Source: Cryptomeria japonica
Taxonomy: Eukaryota; Streptophyta; Pinopsida; Cupressales; Cupressaceae
Direction: 5' to 3'
Length of the DNA: 64,000 nucleotides
Assembly (NCBI RefSeq): GCF_030272615.1
Contig: NC_081411.1
Span: 43,889,017-43,953,016, forward strand
Shown here: positions 1 through 10,623 of the stretch, in pieces
Layout of the letters: each line of letters opens with the position of its first letter
How positions within the stretch are numbered: position 1 is the first letter of the stretch
Position numbers and translations under genes: made by a program
Notes under the pieces: generated by a model
Database searches by the model: none
Told to the model about the DNA's origin: nothing
What the model saw: the letters and a program-made list of their open reading frames with translations, nothing else

Positions 1-1621
1 TTCACCATTCTTTTGTTTAACATTGCAGAAATCTAGCATTGTTATCCCATTCCTTACATTGTAGGAATATTGTGAAATAAATCTATTCATGAGTTCTTCA
101 TGTTAGAATCAATGATAGTCCCAAAGACACTGAGAGGGGGGTGGGGGGGGGGGGGTGAATCAGTGTCTAACCGGTTTATAGAATATTTATACTTATTAAG
201 AAATTTGCATCTCAAAATAGTGTACCAGTAAATAAGAATTAATGCAGCAAATAAGAATAACAAAGACAACATAGAGAACACACCATAACACAAGATATTT
301 AACGAGGAAACCCAGTGTGGGAAAAACCTCGATGGGATTTGTGACCCACAATATTCACTCACTGGCCAATGAATAAATATTACTTACAATGAGGGGCCTG
401 CACATGCAAGAAGGCTAGCAGCCTAGAGCTCACTGCTCAACTACAAAATAGAAGTCTCATTGACTTACAAAATAGATTATCAAAATCCAATACAATGTAC
501 TGCTTCAAATCAACATCAAATATGCCAGGTTCAATACCGGTTTAAGCTCAGTCTATAACCAAAACCTTTGTTGTCAACTATATCACCTTATACAAAATTG
601 TCTTATACTTCTCATATATTCTCTATATAAAAAGACCTATAAGATCTCATACATATACGAGTCTTTTACAATATGCCATGTCAGCTTTTACAAGAGATAA
701 TTACATTATAAAACAATAAACAAAAGTGTATTCCATGTCAGCTTGAGTGTCGGTATGCATTGTTGTCGCTGTCAGTGAAGTGCCTGTCAGTGTATGTAGA
801 TGTATATTGCCAATGTCGGTAACTATCGGTGGTTGCCAGATGATTGCCAGTTGGTTGCCATCAATGACAACATCAACTATTCTCATAAGAGTGTAGAATG
901 CCAACACTTCAAAAGATTTGATTCCGAATGGTAATCTTGAAAACCATTCCATTGATTGCCCATTTAAACCCCTAGGGAAAAGACGCATCAGGTAAGTTTC
1001 GTTGTGCGCAAATTCCATACTCATAGTACAAAACTCCCTAATGTGATCCTGAGGATCAGATTTTCCATCATATTTTTCATATTTAGGGATCTCGCAATGC
1101 TGCGGAAATGGTGCCATATTCAATTTTTTATCGAAAGGATATGGGCAGATATCTTCTAATGAATACTTCTTGGAGCTTGTTCCATTTTGCATATCTTGTA
1201 TCTGTTGTTGTGGAGTTTGCATTTGTTGAGTGAGGTTTAGCAACAAATTATCCATATAGTTTCTCCTTATTTCTTCGTAAGTTCTTTTATCACTATGCTC
1301 TTTTCTTGTGTCATCCCATTCTTTTCTTGTCTTTTCATGACTTTTTTTGTTCTCATCTTCGTTATTTGGATCATTTGTGTTTTGGGTGTTACTTGCCTCC
1401 GTATCTTGTTTCAAGCTTTCTATGTTAAAGTCTTGTGGCAATTTAGCTCCTGATTTTTCCAACATCAAAAGATATTTCTCTTTTTGTTTTGCCAATAATT
1501 TTTCCATTAGTCTATCAAATTTGAACTCTTGCTCAAGGTCTCTAATGGTGTTATTGACTGCTTCTTCATCAACAGCGGTATACCCAAAAGTTTGGAATAT
1601 CGGATTATCTTCTTCCTCCAT
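1..1621 (-). pseudogene. gag capsid gene of element 1, split by a solo LTR
   Basis: The frame opens at ATG 1621 and is unbroken to codon 238. It has a charged, coiled-coil-like N-terminus (Glu/Lys/Gln rich, about residues 20-160) and then the retrotransposon gag capsid domain. Motifs visible are CPYPFDKKLNMAPFPQH, KYEKYDGKSDPQDHIREF and TYLMRLFPRGL. At 907 a solo LTR interrupts the frame. Past it, positions 100-1 continue the same domain in frame (ELMNRFISQYSYN, then TMLDFCNVKQKNGE), matching TMLDLCNTKQKQGE in the element at 31368-47016. Before the insertion this was an intact capsid gene. It continues beyond the left edge. Confidence 0.82.
101..906 (-). mobile_element. Solo LTR (probably Ty1/copia) inserted in gag of element 1
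   Basis: The 806-bp block begins TGTTAGAATC and ends GAATGCCAACA, so both strands start TG and end CA. It is flanked by a perfect 5-bp target duplication, CTTCA at 96-100 and 907-911. Removing it restores the gag frame. It has no coding region, primer site or polypurine tract, so it is a solo LTR left by LTR-LTR recombination, or less likely a small non-autonomous element. Copia is inferred from general character only. A G-rich run lies at about 133-155. Confidence 0.85.
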
Positions 1622-2649
1622 TTATTTTTGTTGTTTTCTAAGTTGTTCGTATTGAGCTCTAGTCCAAAGTGGCATGTGATTGTTTCAAAAAAAATTAAGT
1701 TTCCAAAGGACAACTCAATAAGTGATTATTGGTTTAGGAAGATATGCTTTGTTGATTTTACCGCTACTGTTTGTTCATTGTGATAAAGCGTCTCTTTGTT
1801 GAAAAGCACGTCCTTGCAAAATTTCTCCGTCAAACTCTATCCCGCAACCACGTAAATAGTGACGAAAACGATGTAGGAATGTCCTATGTTTTAATAAGGT
1901 CTTGCGATTGATATACAAGAATCTTATTCTTTTCTAGGTAGCTTTATAACTGGGTTTTCTTTTCTTAAGGTGATACTTAAAATTCATATAAGCATCTGAT
2001 AGTTCACAAGTTTGTTTGATTCCAATGTTGGTGCAATTCTGATTTTGATATTACCTAGGTTCAAAATAGGAAAGATATATCCAAGATAATGAACACAAGA
2101 TGAATTGATCAAGCTTCGTGATAGAGGATTTGATATATCCTGATGAGAGACTTGACAATGATGTTGATTTTTTTTGCACTTGAAAATGTTTGAATCAATA
2201 GCTTGTTGAATGTTTATGCTTATGGAAACTTTTCGGAAATGGCCTATTAGATTAGTGACCCAGTTGTTGAGCTAGTTTGAAAATGTGTGATAGTTTAGAG
2301 ACAAATCTACTCAAGAAGTGTTTTGATACTAATGTTGAAATTTTGGTTTGATGTGCTTTTTAGATGTGAAAAAGCTTTTGTGCTAACTCTTGTGGCAAAG
2401 AGTGTTAACTTATGGGATAAAAGCACCGTTTTATTGTTTGAAAGTGTTATTCTGATTATGTTTCAAGGATTCTTCTCAAATCCTTCAGCAAGTTGTTGGA
2501 TTTTCGCCCATTTTTTTAGATGATGAGTTTCTCAATTTTTTTTACCATTTTGAACATGTCATAGACATAGAAGTCACAATGTTTTTGAAAAACAAAATGC
2601 ATAAGCAAGTACAAATCCTATGGCAAGATGAGACAATAATTGTTGAATC

Positions 2650-3240
2650 TCACATGGGGTTTCCCCCGAGGCTACGCTATTCAAAGCGGATATTTAGATG
2701 CTTGACCCCACTGGCTCCACCCTCAGCACTCACTTCTCCAAGGTAGCCAAGCACCAGTTTCCATGAAAACTCCCCATGGAAAACTTTATATCTCTACTAA
2801 GAACCGTATGTGTGTGAGTCGCTTTAGAGGTCTGACCTCCTACGCCAACAACTAGAAGGATTTTGGCAACTAGTACAAGTGGTTTTTAGTAAAGGCTTCT
2901 GGTCATGTGGCCATACATGTGGCACTTTCATCTCTGTAAATACAGAAGGTTCCCAGCCTATAGAGGTTACGCTCCATAGGGTTTATGGGGAAACATAGTG
3001 TCGATGTGAACTTATCAGCACATGTTGCTTGTGACTTTTGTCACAAACATGATTTATTTAGAGTGGATTGGAAGGACTCGGTATTAGCCCATTTCCACTT
3101 TGGGTCGTTCCCCTCTCACTAGCCCCCTCAAGGCAACTCGGGAAAGCAGGCCCTCTAAAGGTTATACATAAAAGAAAGTAGGTCTGGTTTTCTGATCACC
3201 GTATGATAGTGAGAGCATACTTACCTACTACTTCATCAAG
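2650..3240 (-). other. Conserved, probably structured leader block (copy 1)
   Basis: This non-coding block aligns with 44380-44990 in the other minus-strand Tat element. Conserved islands on the sense strand include GGTGATCAGAAA, TAGAGGGCCTGC, CGACCCAAAGTG and AGAAGTGAGTGC. Arms at 2697-2704 and 2748-2755 can pair in the sense RNA (GGUGCUUG with CAAGCAUC, one G-U pair) around a 43-nt loop. The homologue has the same loop length and a perfect A-U pair instead. A packaging, dimerisation or translation role is inference only. Confidence 0.55.
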
Positions 3241-3554
3241 CATGAAAAACACAAGTCCATTTTAGCTTTTGTAAAATCTATGTGCAACTATTTTAAAGAA
3301 GTCACTAAAAAATGCAAGTTTCATGTTGTTAATTTATCCCCATTAGCTAAGCTAAATGAGCATGACATGATGTGTTACTTTCCAAATTAGAACTCTTAAT
3401 TAACTAGGTGAGGAAATGCATGAAATTTGTTTTAAAAAATAACCCTGCATATGCATGTCAGTAGTTTGAAAAATTTAAGTTCTTGGACATTCAGACCTGC
3501 AAGAAAATTTTGTCAGTTGCAAATAAAAGTGCTATCCTAACAAATGCATTGTCT

Positions 3555-3800
3555 TTCACCTCAAAAGCGCTAACCTAAAGGACTAAAGTGCTAACCTGAA
3601 ACACAAAAACGTTGCTCTACGAACTAAGAAGCGAGAATTCTCTAACAAAAGCATTAACCAAACTAACAAATGCACGAACCTGAAGGACAAAAGTGTTGTT
3701 CTGAAGATTAAATGCGTTGATTTACAGACAAAAATGCTAATGTAAATGACACATGTGCTAACCTGAAGGAAAAAAGCACTAACTTATCAAATAAAGGCAC
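3555..3800 (-). repeat. Degenerate ~21-bp tandem array next to the primer site
   Basis: About eleven diverged units on a theme such as AAAGTGCTAACCTGAAGGAC, spaced roughly 19-23 bp. The array lies about 100 bp from the primer site. The other minus-strand Tat element has a clearer 21-bp array at the matching place (45312-45430). Confidence 0.6.
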
Positions 3801-3900
3801 TGTCAAAACTCACACAGGTGTGAATTTGTATTACAAATGCATTAAATTTGATTTTTGTGAGAATTAGATAGGATATTAAAAAGAATATGCAAGGCTTTGA

Positions 3901-3918
3901 GCCCCACGGTGGGCGCCA
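3901..3918 (-). other. Primer-binding site of element 1
   Basis: On the minus strand TGGCGCCCACCGTGGGGC begins 3 bases after the LTR end. TGG pairs with the CCA tail of a tRNA. Only the first seven or eight bases resemble the usual tRNA-Asp primer site, so I do not assign a tRNA firmly. Confidence 0.6.
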
Positions 3919-3921
3919 AAA

Positions 3922-5113
3922 TGTGTCGACTTGAATTTCATCATCAGAATACTACCTGCAACATGTTAGTTTCACAAAATACAAAGGAAATGCTACAAGA
4001 AATCCAAACTCAACCAATGAAACTACATGAAATGCATATAAAATAAAAATACTATTATTACCTTCATGATTTATGTCTCATTGTGTCCTAACTCCATTGT
4101 TCTTGGTTACAGATGGTGTGCTCTCGGACAAGCATTGATAGCTTCCAAGATGGCATATGAAGAATGGACCGATAACTAATAGTTAACTGATACTATGATA
4201 TGCAATGCTAAATGACTATGCTAAAATGATTATGCTAAATGATTATGCTATTTGCTTCAAGATTAAACCTCACGGGTGCATAAGTTTTCACAAATGATTA
4301 GCTTTGAAAATTCACTTAAAGACTAATTTGAAGACTAACTCTCTCTCAACTCAAACTCTTGATTTTATAGACCTTGAGAGGATAAGATGATGTGGCCCAG
4401 ATCAATGGTTACGATCAAATCTGTAGATTTGGATGGCTGTGAGCAAAGGTGAAGGTTGAGAGAAAGGGGGAAGGAGAAGACAAGTGTCACTCATCTCACC
4501 TTGACTAGGTTGCTGACTGAGGGAATCTAGGGATGGTTGGAGAAGATTTAGGCATGAGAGGACAAGTGGACTCAAGTCCTTCCTAAGATGCAGGGATGTT
4601 AGAGATAATATAGAAGAAGGTTATGAAATATGTGTACGTACACAATATTTCATTAAATTTGGAAGTTGAAGATAAGTGGCTAATAAATGATTTATTTATT
4701 TTAATTTTGTTGAATTAATTTAGTCACATGATGGATGAGTTGGAAAAGGGAAGATGAAGTGGAGATGGAAGGTGAGTTGGAAATGAAATTAAATAATTTA
4801 GGAAATCATTTAATATTTTGAGACTATAGGATAGAAGAATAATCATTAGATATTAGATATTCGAATGATTGGAGGAGATAATTAAATATTATATATTTAA
4901 TTAATTGATCATAAGAATAATTAAATATTAGATATTTAATTAATTAGAGGAATAGGATAGATGAATTAATTAATAAAATATTTCAATTAAATTAATTAAT
5001 AAAAAGACACGAAATGAATTAAATAAATTAATCTTTTCAAATTAACTATTTAATAGAAGAATAAATATAAAATATTTATTTAATTGCTCATAGCCAATTT
5101 TTATGTGTATACA
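3922..5113 (-). repeat. 5' LTR of element 1
   Basis: About 1.19 kb. On the plus strand it begins TGTGTCGACTTG next to the primer site and ends ...TTTATGTGTATACA. On the minus strand the start TGTATACACATAAAAATTGG resembles the start TGTAGACACCTAAAAATGG of the LTRs at 31368-47016. The 4640-5100 part is very AT-rich with repeated ATTAAATATTAGATATTTAA motifs. The second LTR lies outside the window, so limits are not confirmed by a pair. Confidence 0.65.
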
Positions 5114-8069
5114 GTTTTCAAACTTATATGTTTTGTAAGTTAACTATAAAGTCTTTTTTTACAATCAATGTCGCACTATTTACAAAATCACCTTGTTTTC
5201 ATTAGGCTATAACCTCTAGACCTGATTTCTGTAAATATGCACCTTAGTTAGGAGTTGATTTCATTGCTTTAGATGTTCTTAATATTTTCATAACAACCCT
5301 TTATATATATATTGTTTATGTGTATTTCTTTTAGTATCTGTGAGATACCATAGTAGTTGACTCAATATTCATATAGCTTTGTATGTTAACTACATAAAGT
5401 TTGTTATTGCAATGAATGTGTCTTTATTTACAAAATTAACAATCAACAAAACACAACCAACAGTTAAGATTCTAAGACAAACACAATACGGTAAAGTAAG
5501 TGGCCATTACAAAACAACTACCTTATTTTCATTACGTTATAACCTATAGACTTGATTTCTTACCTATACTTTTTAAGTATCTCTGTGATACAACAGTCAC
5601 CTCAATATTGTTTTAAGAAAAGGCCAACCATTGATAATTATGCACCTTACATTAATTACGGTTTCATTTCCTATTGGTTGAGTTTAATTGTCTGTGAAGT
5701 GCATTTGTTGAATGTAATAGAGCTGGTCGAGGTGCATTATTTAGACTGCCTACAACATGTGCATTAGACCTCATTAAGGTGCACTGTTTTGACCACCTAG
5801 AAGAGGTTTCTTTCTCTAATATAACCCAATTTGTAATTTATTGAATGTAAGGGTCATCTCTAATTTTCCTGTTCTTGTAATGTTAACCAAATTTATAATT
5901 TATTAAATCAAATTCATTTATGTAATTTTCTTCTCTTTTGTTTTTCGGTCCTCATTTTCCTTTGAATTGTTTCTACTCAGCAACTTTCCGATTGATTACG
6001 TTTTACTTTGGTGGTTGTCGTGAGCAGTGAATTAGTCCTTTTTGCATTGTTCAACAATGTTTTGTTTTACTTTGGCATTGGCTGCCTTTTTCTCCTGTAT
6101 TAAGTTCTTTAACGATGTATTTTCACTTGTTGGTTCTCACAAAATAGTGAAACAATAATTGAATCAAAATTTTACAATGAATAGAGGGATGCAAGAAAGA
6201 GAGGACATTAACAGTGTTGTGAGGAAGCTTTTGGAAGAGAGCAACAAGATAAAGCAGAACCTCATAAAGGTTATTGATCGGCTCGAACGTAGAATGGTCA
6301 AGAAATCAAGAACCCCTCCTCCTATTGTTGCCACTCTTGTTTCCACCATTCCCAGTATGGGCAATGATGATGATACTATTAACAAACTCAAACTCTACCC
6401 TCTTCCTATACCAAGTCTTGAACAATTAATTGATCCACTAAGTGTTTTTGAGCTAGGAGATAAGATGCTTAAGTGGAATGATAATCAATATGGATGGGTT
6501 GCATGGGTAGATACTAATTACAATTAATTACACACTATTTCATGGGTTTAGTTCTTATTTTGATTATATTTTGATATTTGAAGTAACCTTCATACTATTC
6601 ATACTCAATTCTTATATGTGCAACTCATAAATCGGTACTGTGATTTTTTGTCTTGGTGTACCTATTACAAGTAACATAAAAGAAATATCCACACACCATT
6701 GTGTTGTTTCAATTTTGCTTTGCTTTACTCTATTTTGGGTTTCCTTCTACCACATTTTGATGAACACATAAATGCATACATATGAGTACTGAAAATTACA
6801 ATGGACCATTACATTGGAAACATTAGAAATTGTGTTAAAATTACAGTAAGACAACTTTTGTATTCGGTCAAAATACCTTGCTATGAAACCTTGGATGCAA
6901 TTAACAAAGTTCTTTATTGTATTTCAAAAGCTATATCATCTGATTGAGAAACAAAAATGCCATTGATCATTGAGATTTTTGTTGAGCTATTTTAATTAGA
7001 AGCTTTTGCACTGAATTAGAAGATTAAACCATGGCTTTGTGCTGATTTTTCTATGTATTGTGATGTTATGGACACTTTACAACTATGTGATGACACACAC
7101 ATATCCCTGTTACAATATGTTGTTTTTACTGTTTAGTTTTACTAGTGTCATCATTTTGGTTTTCAAGCATTTTTTACCTTTCTATTTTGTCTATGGTTGC
7201 ACCTTTATTATATTAGTCTAATAAAAAAAATTGATTATTTATTTAAATAAGCTTTGAATGATAAGAATGTTTTATATTTGAAATATTTTTAATTTAATAC
7301 AACTATCTTAATATGTATATAAAAAAATGTTAACTCAAAGTTACAATTGGAATCTAGCAGTTCGATCAGAGATCAGATCTACTTAAAATATTGAGTATGA
7401 GTTTAGGTCTTCCTTAGAATCTTTCACTAGTCTATAACTTGTATTGACTTTTCTCAACCTTTACAGTTGACCAAGCATAAACTGTAAGTATCCATTGACA
7501 GATAGCAATTTGAGATTAAAATGAGAATGTGACCCACTTGAGTGCCCTTCATATATAAATGAGATATAGAAATCAGACGATATCTCCAGCAACGTTCTGA
7601 TACCACTCTCAATGAGTTTGTAATTAAGGCGATTATTAAAACAAATGGTTGTCTGCAAATCTGTTGTTCTTTGTTGTCCATTCCTCATTTTTTGTGCATT
7701 GTTTTTGGTGTGCAAGTTTTCAAGCCATTAAGGTTTAGTTTGGTGGTTGTCCTTGGCACAGACTTTTTGAATCCATTATCTCATTATATGTCTTCTAATA
7801 AGGAAATTTCCAACCTCGTACTAGAAATGAGGACCAAAAAACAAAAGAGAAGAAAATTATAGATTAGGATTACTCGGTTTTTAGTTGCCATCACTTTTTG
7901 TTTGCCACTTCACCAAGATTCATGCAAAGGACACACGTCACAATCCAAATACGTTTGTATACACCTAAATATATCCACAAAAATACCTATATTTCTTCTT
8001 ATATACTTTTATATAGATACATGCGTATTTATATATATTCATGTCTTAGTACAATTATATATGTATTTA
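5114..8069. other. AT-rich stretch without recognised gene
   Basis: No ORF here matches a family I know. Two diverged copies of a roughly 150-bp segment occur near 5190-5400 and 5510-5620 (shared TTTTCATTA.G.TATAACCT and TTAGTATCTGTGAGATAC-like stretches). The 3' end (about 7930-8074) becomes a TATATA/TACATA-rich simple sequence that continues at 19938 beyond the inserted element. It may be the 5' flank or 5' part of the Helitron. Confidence 0.4.
6159..6527 (+). CDS. Unrecognised 122-codon ORF
   Basis: The predicted protein has a Glu/Lys/Arg-rich, coiled-coil-like N-terminal half (about residues 12-50), a Pro-rich linker with RTPPPIVATL, and a C-terminal part with DKMLKWNDNQYGWVAWVDTN. I do not recognise it. 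It lies in AT-rich sequence between transposons and may be a captured fragment in the Helitron 5' region or a chance ORF. No intron or promoter signal supports it. Confidence 0.2.
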   Translation: MNQNFTMNRGMQEREDINSVVRKLLEESNKIKQNLIKVIDRLERRMVKKSRTPPPIVATLVSTIPSMGNDDDTINKLKLYPLPIPSLEQLIDPLSVFELGDKMLKWNDNQYGWVAWVDTNYN

Positions 8070-8074
8070 CATAC

Positions 8075-9682
8075 TGTAGCGTCATAAATTGTACGCACTT
8101 GCTGTGGTGGTACAATTTCACACCTAGTTTAGCACCCGCCTTGGTGCATTTTACATTTTGCATTGCATCTCTCCTTTAGCACTTAATTAATCAAATTAAT
8201 TAGGTCTAAGGCCCTATATCATTGTCCTCTACATCATAAAGTTGGGCCCTTTCGTTAAAGCGTGCCCTTTTCATTTTATTCCTCCAATACATCACTCAAT
8301 CAAAAACCCTAATTAAGTCCTATTTTGAGATTGGGGGCTTGGTTTCGGGGGTCAAAACATCTCGAAATCACCTGTAACTTTGGGATTCTCTCTAAAATCA
8401 TCATATCCGACGGCCCTGAAAATTTGGTGAAAAGTTGTCGGGACCGTGGCGCCCAGAGTGCACATGGTCCCAGACATTTTTCCCGAAATTTTAGGAGCAC
8501 AATCCAATCACAAAATAAAGCCTAACCCCAAGAAATTGGCGGGAAATTCAATCTCTAGGTCGGCCAAATGACGAAATTACGATCTAGGGTTTCATACATA
8601 AGAGCTCTCTTTCTTCATTTGAAAGGATCCGGAATTTTGTTTTCAGGAACCTCATATACAGCGAAAGAGAAGATCTTTGAAGACTTCAACAACATTCAAC
8701 ATCCTTCTATCAAGCATTTATCAATTTCATTCATCCATTTAGGGCTTGGAAGACATTGAAGAACAATAGGAGATTACCGACTGAAGATTGGCTTGTACTC
8801 CTCCCTTGAGGGTTGGGTATGATTTCATGTTGTTTTCATGTCTTTGCATAAGCTTCAATATATCCTTTATTCATGCTTTAGATCACTTTGCATCTTGATT
8901 TAGAGCATTTACATTATCATTTACAAGCAATTAGGGTTTACTTTCTAGGTTGCTCTAGTTTGCTTTCTTGCATTTTAGGACCTTGCACACACACTAGGTC
9001 TGCACACACAATACATTTTAGAAAACAACTTGGCTATTCATGGAAGTGGAAATCACCGAAGCGGGGGTTTGACTAAGGCAAAACCCTATATAGCCGCCCA
9101 TACCCTTTTCAGATATAAGTGCAGGTTTCGGGACTCGGACGACGCCGCAGGAGACAGATCCGGGAAAAGCAGGTCGAGACAACACTCCACATCAAATTGC
9201 AGAGCAAAAGACCTAGATAGGGGCGCTGGGCGCCCTGGTCCTCCGGACAGACAGCATTTTTTGACACTTCCAGCAGTTTTCCAGAGTGCAAAACAACAGT
9301 TTCAGGTGCAGTTTTCGGGACAGAATTAGGACAGTGGCGCCCGCGCCCCCGTCCCGAACATTTTCAATCCGATTTTGACTCCAGGTACACATTTGCATTC
9401 TTATTTCATCCTTGTATTTACAGTTGTTCATTGTTTAATCTCAATTCTGCAATCTTGTTATTCGTTTGTATATGCATTTTGGGATTAGGACTTGAACTTG
9501 TATCATTTTATCTTTCAATTTCAACGAAGGAATAGAAATCCTAATAGGTAGCCCGTGGCTCTCTCTTTCACAAGAAGAAGTAGCCAATTGTGTGATACCT
9601 CTAGGCTCTTTCGTATTCCGTAATGTGTGTCAAAAGGTAAGATTAGGGCATGTTAACCTAGTCTCGCTTTTTCCCCTACACA
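8075..9682 (+). repeat. 5' LTR of element 3
   Basis: 1608 bp, starting TGTAGCGTCATAAATTG and ending TTCCCCTACACA directly before the primer site. It contains one copy of the 32-bp GC-rich unit that is fourfold in the 3' LTR, at about 9215-9246. It also has other GGACC.TGGCGCC motifs, at about 8450 and 9330. Matching ends and the pair at 18234 fix the limits. Confidence 0.93.
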
Positions 9683-9685
9683 TTT

Positions 9686-9703
9686 TGGTGAACCCGACGT
9701 GAA
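9686..9703 (+). other. Primer-binding site of element 3
   Basis: TGGTGAACCCGACGTGAA begins 3 bases after the LTR. The same sequence with one change serves the element at 31368-47016. The primer tRNA is not assigned with confidence; tRNA-Arg is a possibility I recall for Ogre/Tat elements. Confidence 0.75.
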
Positions 9704-9843
9704 TCTATCATTGCTTCCTCTTGCATTGCATTTGTTAGATCTAGATCTAGATTTAGTGTGTTTTCATTTCATTTTCATTAAAAAAAAAAAGAGTGTGTTT
9801 CTTTGCATTGTGTGTTTAAATTTCATGCAACCTTTATTTCAAA

Positions 9844-10623
9844 ATGTCAGATTTTTATTTGCAAAATGTTCATGCTTTCGATGATTATTATGAGTATAGC
9901 CAAGACGAATTAGATGAAGCTTTAGATGAGTTTTTAAACCCTAAAGATGCCAAACCTTCATTTTACCAAAAACTCATAAACCTTGTTACTATGCCATTTA
10001 GATGTGATGAGAAAGATAAGTCGAAGGGTTCCTCTCAAGGGTGCATTCCTATCAACTCTTCCACTGAATCTAGTAACATGGTTGTGTTCAATAACCCCCT
10101 CTATGAGGAGATGTATCCTTTTGAATCAAAAGACAAACCTTTTAATCGATATGATCATGCTTTGTTGGATGATGCTCTGGATGACTTTGTAGCTTTATCG
10201 AAATCTTTAAACAAGAACAAGACTTCTAAATTGGTTAACATGATAAACCTGAATGAACATAACAAACCTCTTTTTGAAGTCCAAGGTGCTTATCCTTCTC
10301 CCACCTTTCAATCACCTCTCCTTACTGTCCAAGGAGGGTATGATCATGATTCCTTTCATACTCTGAATAAACCAATCATCACTGTGCAAGGAAGAAAACC
10401 TATAAGTCCTTATAGTTATGCCAAGCAAATAACTAGAGAGAGTTATCATGCGGTTGCCCATACTTATCACACCAGAAATAATAGGCAACCTAATCCTCCT
10501 CCTATTATTCCAGTTTCTCTGCCTAATCCTCAACCAATTCTTCCACAAGCTCCTCGTATTTCAAAAATTATGGGTAAGGAATATGATCTCATAGAACAAC
10601 TTAAAGCTACCCTGAACCTATGA
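9844..10623 (+). CDS. Element 3 ORF1 (gag-region remnant, no capsid domain)
   Basis: 259 codons from ATG 9844. The N-terminal third is acidic (DDYYEYSQDELDEALDEFLN; a second DALLDDALDDFVAL near residues 103-116). The middle has a repeated (V/T)VQG motif (FEVQGAYPSP, LTVQGGYDHD, ITVQGRKPIS), and the C-terminus is Pro-rich. The last residues, KEYDLIEQLKATLNL, match the stretch just upstream of protease in the other Tat element (QYNLLDHLGKTPAQ). I see no capsid domain, zinc knuckle or protease. A deletion between gag N-terminus and the pre-RT region is likely. The stop TGA overlaps the next start as ATGA, which would suit reinitiation or may be an accident of the deletion. Confidence 0.7.
   Translation: MSDFYLQNVHAFDDYYEYSQDELDEALDEFLNPKDAKPSFYQKLINLVTMPFRCDEKDKSKGSSQGCIPINSSTESSNMVVFNNPLYEEMYPFESKDKPFNRYDHALLDDALDDFVALSKSLNKNKTSKLVNMINLNEHNKPLFEVQGAYPSPTFQSPLLTVQGGYDHDSFHTLNKPIITVQGRKPISPYSYAKQITRESYHAVAHTYHTRNNRQPNPPPIIPVSLPNPQPILPQAPRISKIMGKEYDLIEQLKATLNL

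Larger units (their letters stand above)
1622..3900 (-). other. Untranslated leader of element 1
   Basis: About 2.3 kb between primer site and gag start with no convincing ORF on the sense strand. Reading from the primer site it holds a short-period tandem array (about 3800-3555), a block conserved with the leader of the element at 31368-47016 (about 3240-2650), and AT-rich sequence up to the gag ATG. Confidence 0.6.
1..5113 (-). mobile_element. Ty3/gypsy Tat-like LTR retrotransposon, 5' half (element 1)
   Basis: Read on the minus strand the order is 5' LTR (5113-3922), primer-binding site, non-coding leader with tandem repeats and a conserved block, then gag. The element runs off the left edge, so pol and the 3' LTR are not seen. 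Placement in the Tat group is inferred from gag similarity to the complete minus-strand element at 31368-47016, from a shared leader block, and from the long leader. The LTR limits rest on TG...CA ends and the adjacent primer site. No target duplication can be checked because only one end is present. Confidence 0.8.

Noticed and set aside
8309-9431. Small ORFs duplicated at 8309-9431 and 18484-19741
   Set aside because: They are chance frames in the two LTRs of the same element.
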